Below, one piece after another: positions 28,021-36,504 of a stretch of 64,000 nt of DNA. Positions within the stretch are counted from its first letter, which is position 1. Every line of letters starts with the position of its first letter. The notes under the pieces are model-generated. The model saw nothing but the letters and a program-made list of their open reading frames with translations. It did no database searches and was not told the DNA's origin. Both the position numbers and the translations under genes were made by a program. The DNA lies in assembly GCA_016703425.1 (NCBI GenBank), contig JADJCA010000011.1, positions 1 through 64,000 on the forward strand. The letters run 5' to 3'. This DNA comes from Myxococcales bacterium (GTDB taxonomy: Bacteria > Myxococcota_A > Polyangia > Polyangiales > Polyangiaceae).

Positions 28021-29168
28021 TCAGAGCATGCCCCGCGAGGTCGCGACGGCTGAAAGCTCCGGTCCGCGGCGGGCCAGCTCCTCCGGGTCCTTCACCGGCA
28101 GGAAACGACTCGTGCCCCCGTCGCGGGGGACCCGCACGTAGGCCGCGGGAAGCGCCCGGGTGAGCTCTTGAACGAGCCGCTCGAACTGGATGGCCTTGCG
28201 GCCGTGGGCCGCTTTCTCAACGCGAAACCAGGTCCAATCGATGGCCGCTTCGTCGAGCGCCGCTGCGTCGACAAGGAACGTGTTGGTGTTGAAGACCTTG
28301 ATGCGACTCGCATCAAAGCCCACCGGCAGACGGAACTCCTCGACCACTTGGAGTGTCCCTTCCGCGTGCACCGGCCCTCCCCCCTTGTCGAGCGGCGCCT
28401 TGTCGCACACTTCCACCATGACCTTCTTGCCGCGGTCACGCTGTTCCAAGAAGAGGCCCAGGATGACCGGGTCGACGGTCGCTCCCAGGTTGTCGAGGTT
28501 GGCGATCCACACGACGGTGCCGCCCGGGGAGAGGCGCGGTGCCGACGGAGCAATTCCGAGCGCCGAAGGGCGTCGGGAAGGTCGCCGTGGCCCGTGGCGT
28601 AGGTGCTGGGAGCCCCCGCATCGTCGCGGAAGAGCGCACCCTCGGGGGTCAAGCGCAAGGAGAGATCCTGAACGAACGGCTCGACATGCGCTCCGGCGCC
28701 GTACCGCTTGAGCGCGGCGGTGGTCGGTTCGTGGGTGGCATCGCTCGCCATCAACCAGAGGGGCACGGGTTTTCCGTAACGCCGGCCCACGGTCTCGTTC
28801 TCTCGAAGGCGCAGCTCCAGGAACGTGCGGCCACGGACCGCCGGCACGAGGGCCTTCACGACACCGCCCATGCGAGTGGCCATGCCGCCGGCGAGCACCA
28901 CCATGGCGACCTCGCCACGGGAAAGGGCCTCCTCGCCCCGAGCCCGGAGGCGCGCCTCCTCTGCGCCCGTGTCGGGAATGCGGAGGAGCTCGTCGTCGGC
29001 GGGCGGCTCAACGGGGCCCTTCAGGCGGTTCTGGTCGGCGAACGACGGGTCGAGGCGGTCGGCGAGCGCCAGGAATCGGAGCTCGTCGAAGCCGTGCGCC
29101 GCGAGACGAGCGCGGAGCGCCTCGGGGAGACCGGCCAGCTCGAGCGAGAGTGCATTGCGGGACGACAT
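28021..29168 (-). CDS. UTP--sugar-1-phosphate uridylyltransferase (UDPGP family), one frameshift
   Basis: About 382 residues from ATG 29168 (MSSRNALSLELAG). It likely makes UDP-glucose or a related UDP-sugar for envelope polysaccharide. Visible motifs are the nucleotide loop VVLAGGMATRMGG followed by KALVPAV, LWLMASDATHEPT, ATGHGDLPDALR, a uridine-binding VVWIANLDNLGA and SRFLPVKDPEEL near the end. One frame change at 28527-28538 is needed between RRSELLRRHRA and LSPGGTVVW. ATG 29204 would add 12 residues but overlaps the divergent lipoprotein start. The sugar cannot be told from sequence. Confidence 0.83.
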
Positions 29169-29198
29169 GATCGGTCGATGGTACTCTTCGGAGGTCTC

Positions 29199-29582
29199 AT
29201 GCATCAGCGGCTTCTCTCCCCGGCGCGTCTCTCCACGGCGCTCCTCGCCACAGCTCTCCAAGCGGCCCTCGCGGGATGCGTCGCTGGGGTAACGGCGACG
29301 CCGCCGCGAGGGCAAGTCGTGAACAGTCCCCCGCCGCCGACGCTCGTCGAGACCCGCTCACCACCACCAGGTCCGCAGGCGACGTGGGTGGCAGGCTACT
29401 GGCATTGGAACGGCGCCACGTACTCGTGGATCCCGGGACACTGGGAGCAAGCACCGCCAGGCATGGCCTGGTACGGCCCGACCTACGGCACCTCGCCCGA
29501 CGGCAGCTACCTCTACGAACCCGGGGCTTTCCGTCCCGGCGCGCCGACGGCGGTGCCGCCGAAGGCCAACGCCCTTCGGTGA
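29199..29582 (+). CDS. Small YXWGXW-like lipoprotein
   Basis: 127 residues, ATG 29199. The leader ends in lipobox AALAGC, followed by VAGVTATPPRG and a Pro-rich stretch. The core AGYWHWNGATYSWIPGHWE is a WxxGxW-type repeat known from small outer-membrane-associated lipoproteins. The tail is Pro/Gly/Tyr-rich (YGPTYGTSPDGSYLYEPG). Its TGA overlaps the next gene's GTG (GTGA), so it is probably translated together with the transglutaminase. It is divergent from the pyrophosphorylase with ~30 bases between. Confidence 0.78.
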   Translation: MHQRLLSPARLSTALLATALQAALAGCVAGVTATPPRGQVVNSPPPPTLVETRSPPPGPQATWVAGYWHWNGATYSWIPGHWEQAPPGMAWYGPTYGTSPDGSYLYEPGAFRPGAPTAVPPKANALR

Positions 29583-31210
29583 GCACCCTGCGAAAGAGCA
29601 TGGGGCAGAAACACCTCGCCGCGCTCGGGCCCCTCGTCGCCTGGATGGCGTTCGCCCTGTCGGCGCACGCGGCGCCGGCCGTGCTCCACGAGCCCATTCC
29701 TGACGACGCCCGCGTCGACCTCGCGCTCGGCGCCGTGATGCCAGGCGACGTGCCCGCCGTCGTCGAGACACCGGGCGGCCTCATCGGCGCGCCCGACGTG
29801 CGGCGGCCCCTGTCGACCGGCGATAGCGCCTACAGCCAAGGCCCCGCGACGTCGGTGCCCGGTCTGCAGCCCGATGCGACCTTCGTGCCGGATCGCGACA
29901 CGAGGCGCCCCGACAGCTTGCCCTACGACGATCCGTTCACGCCTTCGAACGCGCCTTTCAAGCGCCTCGTGGCCTTTGACGCGGTGACGCGCGACTTCGC
30001 GCTGACCGTGGTGCGCCCAGACCTTCGACCGTTGCCCCGCTCCACGCAGGTCGACGCGGCCGACGATCGCTTCTTCGCCGACATCGTCGTCGAGGGGAAG
30101 CCCGGTCAACGGGTGCGCATTCCGACGGTGGGCCCCGACACGCGCGTCATCCACGCGCACGCAGCCTTGGGGCAGAAGGATCTGAAGTTCCAGCTTCTCC
30201 GCGACGATGCCGACAACTGGTTCGTCGAGTTCCCACAAGAAGGCCGCGCGCGGCTCGTGCTGGACCTCGCGATTCGTCGCGCGAGCCTGGGTGGCGAGCT
30301 GCACGCAGCGAACTGGGGCGAGTTGCCCAAGGTGGCTGCCTTGCCGGCGAACGTCGCCGCGTCCGCGGCCGTGGTGCTCGGCAAGCTCGGGCTCTCGCGC
30401 GAGCAAGCGCCGCGAGACGTCACCCGGAAGCTCGTGGCCTACTTTCGCGCGTTCCGCGACTCGGAAGAGCCGGCCAAGGCGGAACGTGATGTCTACATCG
30501 ATCTGGCGTTGGGCCAAAAGGGCGTCTGTCGACACCGGTCGTACGCGTTTCTCGTGACGGCGCTCGGCCTGGGCATTCCCACGCGAATGGTCCTCAACGA
30601 AGCGCACGCGTGGGTCGAGGTTCACGACGGCCAGCTGTGGCATCGCATCGACCTCGGCGGTGCGGGCCGCATGCTGACGCAGTCGATCGCCAACAAGCCC
30701 GTGCACCAGCCGCCACCCGACACCTTCGGCTGGCCGCCGGGCGCCACCCGCGGCGAGGACATCGCAGGCCTGCCGCGGCCCGGCGCGCAGCCGAGCGGCT
30801 CTCTCGCCGACGCCGGAAGCACCCCGCGCTCGCCCGCCTCGAGCCAGCGGAACGCGACGCAAACGAGCGGAGACGCTGGCGCCGCCATCGGACCTCGCAG
30901 CGCGCCGAAGGCGCCGGAAGATCTGCGGCCACCCTCCTCCATCCAGGTGACCGTCGAGAACGAAGTCGTGCGCCGCGGGGGTCCGCTCAAAGTGTCGGGC
31001 TCGGTCACGGCAGACCGCGCGCGGTGCGCCTTCGTGACCGTCGAGATCCTCTTCCGCTCCGCTGTGGTGGAGCGCCGCGTTGGAACGGTAGCGACGAACG
31101 CAAAGGGCGAATTTGCCGCCGCCGTGACCATCCCGCCGCAACTCGCCGTCGGCGACTACGATCTGGTGGCGCGGACCGAGGGCGACCTGCGCTGTGGAGC
31201 GGCGCGGTGA
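29579..31210 (+). CDS. Secreted transglutaminase-like protein
   Basis: 543 residues from GTG 29579 (GTGA overlap with the lipoprotein); ATG 29600 is the alternative. The signal peptide is LGPLVAWMAFALSAHAAP. The transglutaminase core has its Cys in KGVCRHRSYAF (residue ~318), His in NEAHAWVEV (~342) and Asp in WHRIDLGG (~359), the usual triad order. The region after ~400 is Pro/Ser/Ala-rich and ends in an Ig-like beta domain (PLKVSGSVTADRARCAFVTVEI). It should act in the periplasm or at the surface, as a peptidase, amidase or crosslinker; substrate unknown. Its stop overlaps the VWA gene as GTGA. Confidence 0.85.
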   Translation: MSTLRKSMGQKHLAALGPLVAWMAFALSAHAAPAVLHEPIPDDARVDLALGAVMPGDVPAVVETPGGLIGAPDVRRPLSTGDSAYSQGPATSVPGLQPDATFVPDRDTRRPDSLPYDDPFTPSNAPFKRLVAFDAVTRDFALTVVRPDLRPLPRSTQVDAADDRFFADIVVEGKPGQRVRIPTVGPDTRVIHAHAALGQKDLKFQLLRDDADNWFVEFPQEGRARLVLDLAIRRASLGGELHAANWGELPKVAALPANVAASAAVVLGKLGLSREQAPRDVTRKLVAYFRAFRDSEEPAKAERDVYIDLALGQKGVCRHRSYAFLVTALGLGIPTRMVLNEAHAWVEVHDGQLWHRIDLGGAGRMLTQSIANKPVHQPPPDTFGWPPGATRGEDIAGLPRPGAQPSGSLADAGSTPRSPASSQRNATQTSGDAGAAIGPRSAPKAPEDLRPPSSIQVTVENEVVRRGGPLKVSGSVTADRARCAFVTVEILFRSAVVERRVGTVATNAKGEFAAAVTIPPQLAVGDYDLVARTEGDLRCGAAR

Positions 31211-32409
31211 GCGCCATCCTGGTGCCCTTTCTCTACGAGCTGCGCGCCAAGAAGCTCAAGGTCGGCCCGCCGGAGGCTCTCGCGATGGCGAGGGCGCTCG
31301 CCCGCGGCTTGCACGAAAGCTCGCTCGACGGCTTCTATCACGTCGCCCGCGCGCTCTGCGTACACCGTGAGGCGGACCTCGACGCCTTCGATCAGGCGTT
31401 CTCTTCGCACTTCAAAGGCGTCACGCTCGAGGCCATCGCCATCGCCGACGAATTGTCCCAGTGGCTCAGCGATCCCATGGCGCGCCGCGAGCTCTCGCCA
31501 GAGGAGCGCGCGCTCCTCGAGAGCCTCGACGTCGACGAGCTAAGGCGGATGCTCGAGGAGCGGCTCCGCGAGCAGACCGAGCGGCACGACGGCGGCAACA
31601 AATGGATCGGCACCGGCGGCACGAGCCCTTTTGGCGCGCGCGGGACGCACCCTTCGGGCCTGCGCGTCGGCGCTATGGGTGGAGGCCGGAGCGCGCTTGG
31701 CGTCGCCGACGCGCGTCGCTACAAGCCCTACCGCTCGGACCTCGTCCTCGACGTGCGCCAGATCGAGGTGGCGCTAAGAAAGCTCCGCGCCCTCAAGCGA
31801 GAGGGCGACGTCCTCGAGCTCGACATCGAGGAGACCATCGAGGAGACGGCGAAGAGCGGCGGCGAGCTCGAGATCGTGCTCAAGCCGCCGCGCCGCTCCA
31901 ACGTCCGCGTGCTCTTGCTGATGGACGTGGGCGGTTCGATGGATCCCTACGCGGAGCTGGTTTCGAGGCTGTTTTCCGCAGCGAAGCGCGCAAAGAACAT
32001 CCGCGAGCTCAAGACCTTCTATTTCCACAACTGCATCTACGGTCGGCTCTACGGCACCGAGACGTTCACCGAGCCGATGCGCGTCCGTGATGTCATGGAC
32101 GCCACGAGCGCCGATTGGAAGCTCGTCCTCGTCGGCGACGCGGCGATGCATCCGGCCGAATTGCTCGGCGGAGGCGACTGGGCCGAGCTCTCGTACCGAC
32201 CGAGCGAAGAGCATCGGACCGGCATCGCGTGGATGCAGCTCCTCCACGATCACTACAAGAAGTGCGTGTGGCTCAACCCCGAGCCCGAGTCTTACTGGCG
32301 CGCGGGGACGGCGAAGTTGCTCTCGGACCTGTTCCCGACCTTCGAGCTGACGCTCGACGGCATCGCGCAGGCGGTGGCCGAGCTCACACGCGGCAAGTCG
32401 CGGCGGTGA
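31207..32409 (+). CDS. CoxE-like VWA-domain protein
   Basis: 400 residues from GTG 31207. There is no signal peptide, so it is cytosolic. Residues ~1-130 are helical; ~140-165 contain GTGGTSPFGARGTHPSGLRVG; the VWA fold begins near 230. Its metal site reads LLLMDVGGSMDPYAELV, that is D-x-G-x-S where the standard MIDAS is D-x-S-x-S, and is followed by KTFYFHNCIYGRLYGTE. This combination is known to me in the CoxE-like branch, often beside a MoxR-type AAA ATPase, which is absent here. The tight GTGA overlap with a secreted transglutaminase suggests joint control of envelope assembly, but this is inference. Confidence 0.85.
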   Translation: MSAILVPFLYELRAKKLKVGPPEALAMARALARGLHESSLDGFYHVARALCVHREADLDAFDQAFSSHFKGVTLEAIAIADELSQWLSDPMARRELSPEERALLESLDVDELRRMLEERLREQTERHDGGNKWIGTGGTSPFGARGTHPSGLRVGAMGGGRSALGVADARRYKPYRSDLVLDVRQIEVALRKLRALKREGDVLELDIEETIEETAKSGGELEIVLKPPRRSNVRVLLLMDVGGSMDPYAELVSRLFSAAKRAKNIRELKTFYFHNCIYGRLYGTETFTEPMRVRDVMDATSADWKLVLVGDAAMHPAELLGGGDWAELSYRPSEEHRTGIAWMQLLHDHYKKCVWLNPEPESYWRAGTAKLLSDLFPTFELTLDGIAQAVAELTRGKSRR

Positions 32410-32437
32410 GCGACGGAGGCCGCTTCGCGAAAGCGGC

Positions 32438-32872
32438 CTAGGCCCGGAGCAGCTTGACGGCCTGGGAGACGTCGCTCCCGGGCACCGTGAGACCGAGCCC
32501 CTTGAGGGCTTTGACGGCAACGCCGGTCGCTTGACCATCGCTCGGCGCGGCGCGAATGGCGTCGCGCGACGCGGAGAGCTTCTCCACGATCTCGTCGACG
32601 GACAGCCCCTTGGGCAGCAGGGACTGCAACGTCGTGAGCTCAAGGGCGAGCGTCGCCTTGGTAGCCTCGTCGACGGTGAGCGCCCGCGTCTCTTCGATCG
32701 ACTTCACGAGCTTGCGAACCACTTGAGCCGCATCGTCATCGGAGATGTCACGACCGGCGCGCGCGCCCGCCGTCTGGATCTCACCGAGCGCGACGCGCAG
32801 CACTTCCTTCTCGACGTCGCGTCGCTCTTTCATGGCCAGCGTGATGCGCTTCTTGAGCTCCTCGAGGATCAT
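32438..32872 (-). CDS. yqeY: GatB/YqeY domain protein
   Basis: 144 residues, the normal length for stand-alone YqeY proteins, which share the tRNA-binding tail domain of GatB. The sequence begins MILEELKKRITLAMKERRDVEKEVLRV and contains LALELTTLQSLLPKGLSVDEI, both typical, and ends in a small helical unit with a GSDVSQAVKLL pattern. It may aid tRNA or translation-linked amidation; the role is unclear even in studied members. It converges with the VWA gene, 28 bases apart. Confidence 0.88.
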   Translation of the reverse strand: MILEELKKRITLAMKERRDVEKEVLRVALGEIQTAGARAGRDISDDDAAQVVRKLVKSIEETRALTVDEATKATLALELTTLQSLLPKGLSVDEIVEKLSASRDAIRAAPSDGQATGVAVKALKGLGLTVPGSDVSQAVKLLRA

Positions 32873-32912
32873 GGGGGGAGCGTAGAGCGAATTTCACGTC
32901 GGCACGAGCCGC

Positions 32913-33449
32913 TCACTTGAAGTTGATGACCCAATACGCCGGCACGCCGGGCGTCTTCGACACGATCTCGGCCAAGTAGGGCCCCCCGGGCACCGGCTGC
33001 GTCAACGTGACGTTGACGGCTCCCGTCCAGGCGAGCCCGAAGGCCGCGCGTGAAATTTGGATGAGGTCCTTCGCGTCGGCGCCGGCGAGCACGCCGCAGC
33101 GGATGTTGTTGAGCTCGTTGGGCGTCACGTCGTTGGGCTCGACCTCGAGCTCGCCGCCGACGGGACACGGCACGGGGCCCGCGTCGACGATCGGAAGAGG
33201 CGCCGCGGCATCCAGCACCACCGTGGTTCCAGCGTCGGAACCAGGATCGAGGGGAGGAAGCGCCATGACGGCGGCGTCGCTCGACGACGAAAACGAGGGC
33301 GCCGCGTCGGCGGCGGTCGCAGCGGCGCTGTTCTCGGCGACGGGTGGGGCGTCGGCCGAGCTGCAGCCGAAGGCTGTCGCGCCGAGGACGACAGGCAGGG
33401 CGCGCACAAGGAGGGCTCGGACGAATTGGTAGCGAAGGGGGTTCTTCAT
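32913..33449 (-). CDS. Lipoprotein, hypothetical
   Basis: 178 residues from ATG 33449; the ATG at 33497 would place 16 extra residues before the signal. The leader MKNPLRYQFVRALLVRALPVV ends in a lipobox-like TAFGC, then an Ala/Ser/Asp-rich linker with SDAGTTVVLDAAAPL. The C-terminal ~75 residues hold CPVGGELEVEPNDVTPNELNN, like the EPND/pre-peptidase C-type beta domains of secreted myxobacterial proteins, and end AYWVINFK. It lies 40 bases upstream of yqeY on the same strand. Confidence 0.75.
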   Translation of the reverse strand: MKNPLRYQFVRALLVRALPVVLGATAFGCSSADAPPVAENSAAATAADAAPSFSSSSDAAVMALPPLDPGSDAGTTVVLDAAAPLPIVDAGPVPCPVGGELEVEPNDVTPNELNNIRCGVLAGADAKDLIQISRAAFGLAWTGAVNVTLTQPVPGGPYLAEIVSKTPGVPAYWVINFK

Positions 33450-33627
33450 GGCTCGCCCCATCTCTGCCGGTTCCGTGCCGGGAAAAATCCACGGCAATTG
33501 GCGAAGCGGGGCGCTGAAAAGTCGTCACCCGGGAAGGACGCGAGGATCGACCCACGTTCAGCTCGGGTGTGGGTGTCGACGGCGCCCGGCCCCCCGAGAA
33601 CCACTTCGCCTTGCATGTAGCCGCGGC

Positions 33628-33643
33628 AAACTGCGGGCAGTTT
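33628..33643. repeat. Inverted repeat AAACTGC-gg-GCAGTTT
   Basis: Perfect seven-base arms around two bases, 64 bases before the larger palindrome at 33707 in the same leader. The size and spacing suit a dimeric repressor or activator site. No regulator is assigned. Confidence 0.5.
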
Positions 33644-33706
33644 CAGGAAGACCGGGGTGCAACGGCTTGCTGGATGCGGCAGGCCGTGCAAGGAGGCGAC
33701 GCTTCG

Positions 33707-33724
33707 GACTTTCCTAGGAAAGTC
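33707..33724. promoter_or_regulatory. Perfect 18-bp palindrome GACTTTCCTAGGAAAGTC
   Basis: Each half is GACTTTCCT and its reverse complement AGGAAAGTC, with no loop. It lies 167 bases before the DUF4388 start and 258 bases before the lipoprotein start. An exact 18-base palindrome of 44% GC is unexpected by chance in DNA this GC-rich, so it is a good candidate operator; the protein that binds it is unknown. Confidence 0.55.
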
Positions 33725-33890
33725 ATGCGGAAGGCCATTGCGCCTCGCAAGTGGATTGGCCGGTGACCGCGCACCGGTTCAGCGTGGGTGCTCGAAACAC
33801 GGCGAAATCAGGACGTCGGTGGCGAGTGACCGCCGTTGGTATGTGGCGTGCTCCACCGAAAGGCACGCTGACACAGCGGATGGGGGATTG

Positions 33891-35129
33891 ATGACGGCAA
33901 CGAACTCGGGATTCCAAGCCAGTCGACGGACGCCAGCGGGACCTGCGACCGAGTTGCGCGGCGCGCTGCGCCGGCTGGTCCCCTCCGCTTGGTCGGAGCG
34001 CGATCTCCCGGTGCGTCTTGCGGGCGAGATTCACGTAGCGGGCGGCCTTTGCGACATCGTCGCGCTGCTCGCGCAATCGGGCCGCAGCGGAACCCTCGTG
34101 GTCGCGTCAAGCGAGACCATTCGAGCCGTCGTCTTCGAGACCGGCGAGCTCGTCGGGGCGGCCACCACGGCGGCTCACGAACGCATCGGCGACATGCTCT
34201 ACCGCAGCGGTGAGGTGGCCCGCGACGACATCGAAGAAGCGACCATGCTCGCGGCGCTCGACGGTCGACGCATCGGCGAAGTCCTGGTCGCCTTGGGCCG
34301 CGTCGAGGTCGCCACCCTCGAGCAGCTCCTCGGGCGCCAAGCGGAAGAGATTTTCTACGCGGCGCTCCGCGTCGAGGACGGCGTCTTCTGTTTCGTCGAA
34401 GAGCGACTGGACATCGCGCTCATCGCGCCGGAACGCCCGTCGTTGCAGTCGCTCTTGATGGAAGGCGCTCGTCGCATGGACGAGATGCTGGTGTTCCGGC
34501 GGCGCGTGGGTTCGTCGAGGCACATTCCTCAGCGACTCAACGCCGTGACACTCGACGGCGGCGGCGCCAAGCTCGACGACCCCCTGCGGACGCTGCTCGA
34601 CCTTTGCGACGGCGTGCGGTGCATCGCCGACATCGGCCGCGAGGTTGGCCTCCTCGAGTTCGAGGTGACGCAAGCGTTCTACCAACTGGGCACGCAAGGA
34701 CATGTCGAGTTCATGGGCCCGCGGGCGAACTCGACGGCCGACATCATCACGACCTACAACGAGGTCCTCGTTGAGGTGCATCGCCTCTGCGATCGCGTGC
34801 GCCGCGGCGACGACGTAAGGCGCGCGCTGGAGCGGTACGTGTCGCGAAGCGCCGAGCTCAGCGCCCTGCTCGAGGACGTGCTCCCTCACGACGACGGCTC
34901 CGTCGACGTCGGCCGAATCCTTCGCAACCTAGGCGCTGGGCGGCGCGATTCGCTCGTGAAACGCGCGCTCGGTGGCTACGCCGATTTCGCGGTATTTCAC
35001 GCCGGGTCGCTCTTGCCGCCGGCCCTGGCCGCCGAACTCCCGGGCATCGTGACTCGTCTCCTCGAGCCGCTGACGCTCGCGCCAACGTCGAGCCGAAGCT
35101 CGGCGAGCCTCGCCGCCGCCGCCGGCTGA
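33891..35129 (+). CDS. DUF4388 (PatA-like) regulatory protein
   Basis: 412 residues; ATG 33891 has GGGGG seven bases upstream. The N-terminal ~130 residues are a DUF4388 domain: LAGEIHVAGGLCDIVALLAQSGRSGTLVV, then GELVGAATTAAHERIGDMLYRSG, then RRIGEVLVALGRVEVATLEQLLGRQAEEIFYAAL. A winged-helix-like segment follows (TLLDLCDGVRCIADIGREVGL) and a helical C-terminal part ends SSASLAAAAG. Such proteins occur in myxobacterial signalling and often carry response-regulator tails, which are missing here. Its partner is not encoded nearby. Confidence 0.82.
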   Translation: MTATNSGFQASRRTPAGPATELRGALRRLVPSAWSERDLPVRLAGEIHVAGGLCDIVALLAQSGRSGTLVVASSETIRAVVFETGELVGAATTAAHERIGDMLYRSGEVARDDIEEATMLAALDGRRIGEVLVALGRVEVATLEQLLGRQAEEIFYAALRVEDGVFCFVEERLDIALIAPERPSLQSLLMEGARRMDEMLVFRRRVGSSRHIPQRLNAVTLDGGGAKLDDPLRTLLDLCDGVRCIADIGREVGLLEFEVTQAFYQLGTQGHVEFMGPRANSTADIITTYNEVLVEVHRLCDRVRRGDDVRRALERYVSRSAELSALLEDVLPHDDGSVDVGRILRNLGAGRRDSLVKRALGGYADFAVFHAGSLLPPALAAELPGIVTRLLEPLTLAPTSSRSSASLAAAAG

Positions 35130-35177
35130 CACGCACGCAACGGCGGCCGACGGCGCAGGCGCGCGCGGGCCAACCGC

Positions 35178-35939
35178 TCAGATCCGGAGATCGCCAAGCC
35201 GGTGCTGAAGGACCGCGAGGCCGGCGAACACGGCGGTCTCGGCGCGCAAGACACGCGAGCCGAGCGCCAGCGTCACCACGTTCCGCGACGCCAAGAGCGC
35301 CCGCTCCGCGTCGCTGAAGCCACCCTCCGGCCCAACGACGAGAACGTAGTCGCCCGGCGCCGGCGTCGGTTCGAAGGTGGCGAGCGGCGCTTCGCCGAGC
35401 GGCCGGTCGTCGAGCACGTACCGGGTCTGCGCCTCCCGAAAGAAGGCCTCGTCGACGAGCCGCGCGAGGGGGGCCGCCTTCAGCACCTCGGGAACGCTCG
35501 AGCGTCGCGACTGTTTGGCCGCCTTCTTGGCCTGTCCCGGCCAGGCCCAGGGCTTCTCGTGATCGAGATCTGCCGGCTTGACGCTTCGCTCCGTGAAGGC
35601 CGGCGCGACGCGCACGCAACCGAGCTCGGTGGCCTTCTGCGTGACTTGGATCATTCGTTGGCGGCCCAAGATCGCGCAGACGAGCGTGATCCGGGCCGGC
35701 GACTCCGGCGACTGAGACATCCTCTCGTAGGCGAGGGCGCGGGCCGACTCGGGCCCCAGGTCTTTGAGGCTGGCGCGAAAGAAGGCCCCCTGGCCGTCCT
35801 TGCCGGTGAAGGCCTCCTTCACGTTCACCTCGCGGAACGAAAAGCCCCGCACGACGACCGCATCGAGGGAGAACTCTTGCTCCAGGGCGAGCGTCTCGTG
35901 CACCGCGATGGGCGCGAAGGGAGGCGGAAGCGAGGGCAC
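35178..35939 (-). CDS. rsmE: 16S rRNA (uracil-1498-N3)-methyltransferase
   Basis: 253 residues, the usual size. It adds a methyl group to U1498 in helix 44 of 16S rRNA using S-adenosylmethionine. The SPOUT fold is shown by the knot region LVVGPEGGFSDAERALL and LALGSRVLRAETAV at the end, with the family segment ILGRQRMIQVTQKATELGC in the middle. The first ~70 residues form the small RNA-binding barrel. It starts four bases after pyrE ends, so the two are probably co-transcribed. Confidence 0.93.
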   Translation of the reverse strand: MPSLPPPFAPIAVHETLALEQEFSLDAVVVRGFSFREVNVKEAFTGKDGQGAFFRASLKDLGPESARALAYERMSQSPESPARITLVCAILGRQRMIQVTQKATELGCVRVAPAFTERSVKPADLDHEKPWAWPGQAKKAAKQSRRSSVPEVLKAAPLARLVDEAFFREAQTRYVLDDRPLGEAPLATFEPTPAPGDYVLVVGPEGGFSDAERALLASRNVVTLALGSRVLRAETAVFAGLAVLQHRLGDLRI

Positions 35940-35942
35940 GGC

Positions 35943-36503
35943 TCAGTCCTCGCGCACGTCGGCTTTCGTGTAGATCGCATGCACCTGCAAGCCGGCGGCG
36001 ACGAGCGCCTCGCGCCCGCCTTCGAGCCGGTCGACGAGCACCACGACGTGTTCGACGACGAAGCCGGCTTCGCGCAAGGTGGCGAGGGCCTTCAAGGTCG
36101 AGCCCCCCGTGGTGATCACGTCTTCGAGGAGCGCCACGGACGCACCGGGCTTGAGGCGCGTTCCGCCCTCGATGAGGCGGCGACTGCCATGATCCTTGGC
36201 TTCCTTCCGCACGTAGAGCGCGTCGAGCGGGACGGATGCGAGGGCGCTCGTCACGGCGACGGCGCTGGCGAGCGGGCAGCCGCCGAGCTCGACGCCGGCC
36301 ACGGCGGAGACGAGCGGCCTGCGCGACGCGCCCAGGAGCGGCTCGAGCATGAGCTCACCGACGAGGCGATGGCCCTCGGCGGTGAGGACCGTCTGCTTGC
36401 AGTCGATGAAAAAGTCGCTCTCCTTGCCCGACGCGAGGAGCACGCGGCCCTTTTTGTAGGAGAGCTCGCGGAGCAGAGCGAGGAGCCGCTCGCGGGGGCC
36501 CAC
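35943..36503 (-). CDS. pyrE: Orotate phosphoribosyltransferase
   Basis: 186 residues, full length. It joins orotate to PRPP in pyrimidine synthesis. The PRPP-binding motif is VALLEDVITTGGSTLKAL (residues ~120-137); upstream ASGKESDFFIDCKQTVL forms the substrate pocket and ALYVRKEAKDHGSRRLIEGG carries the flexible catalytic loop lysine. It starts one base after the bactofilin stop at 36505, so it is likely expressed with the bactofilins, and it is followed by rsmE. Confidence 0.95.
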   Translation of the reverse strand: MGPRERLLALLRELSYKKGRVLLASGKESDFFIDCKQTVLTAEGHRLVGELMLEPLLGASRRPLVSAVAGVELGGCPLASAVAVTSALASVPLDALYVRKEAKDHGSRRLIEGGTRLKPGASVALLEDVITTGGSTLKALATLREAGFVVEHVVVLVDRLEGGREALVAAGLQVHAIYTKADVRED

Positions 36504-36504
36504 G

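Larger units (their letters stand above)
33450..33890. other. 440-base leader between divergent genes
   Basis: No gene is recognised. It lies between the divergent lipoprotein and the DUF4388 gene and must carry both promoters. Two strong dyads are listed separately (33628-33643 and 33707-33724). Just before the DUF4388 start the run GGGGG acts as ribosome binding site. Base composition is lower in GC than the neighbours, and no tRNA or riboswitch fold is visible. Confidence 0.5.
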
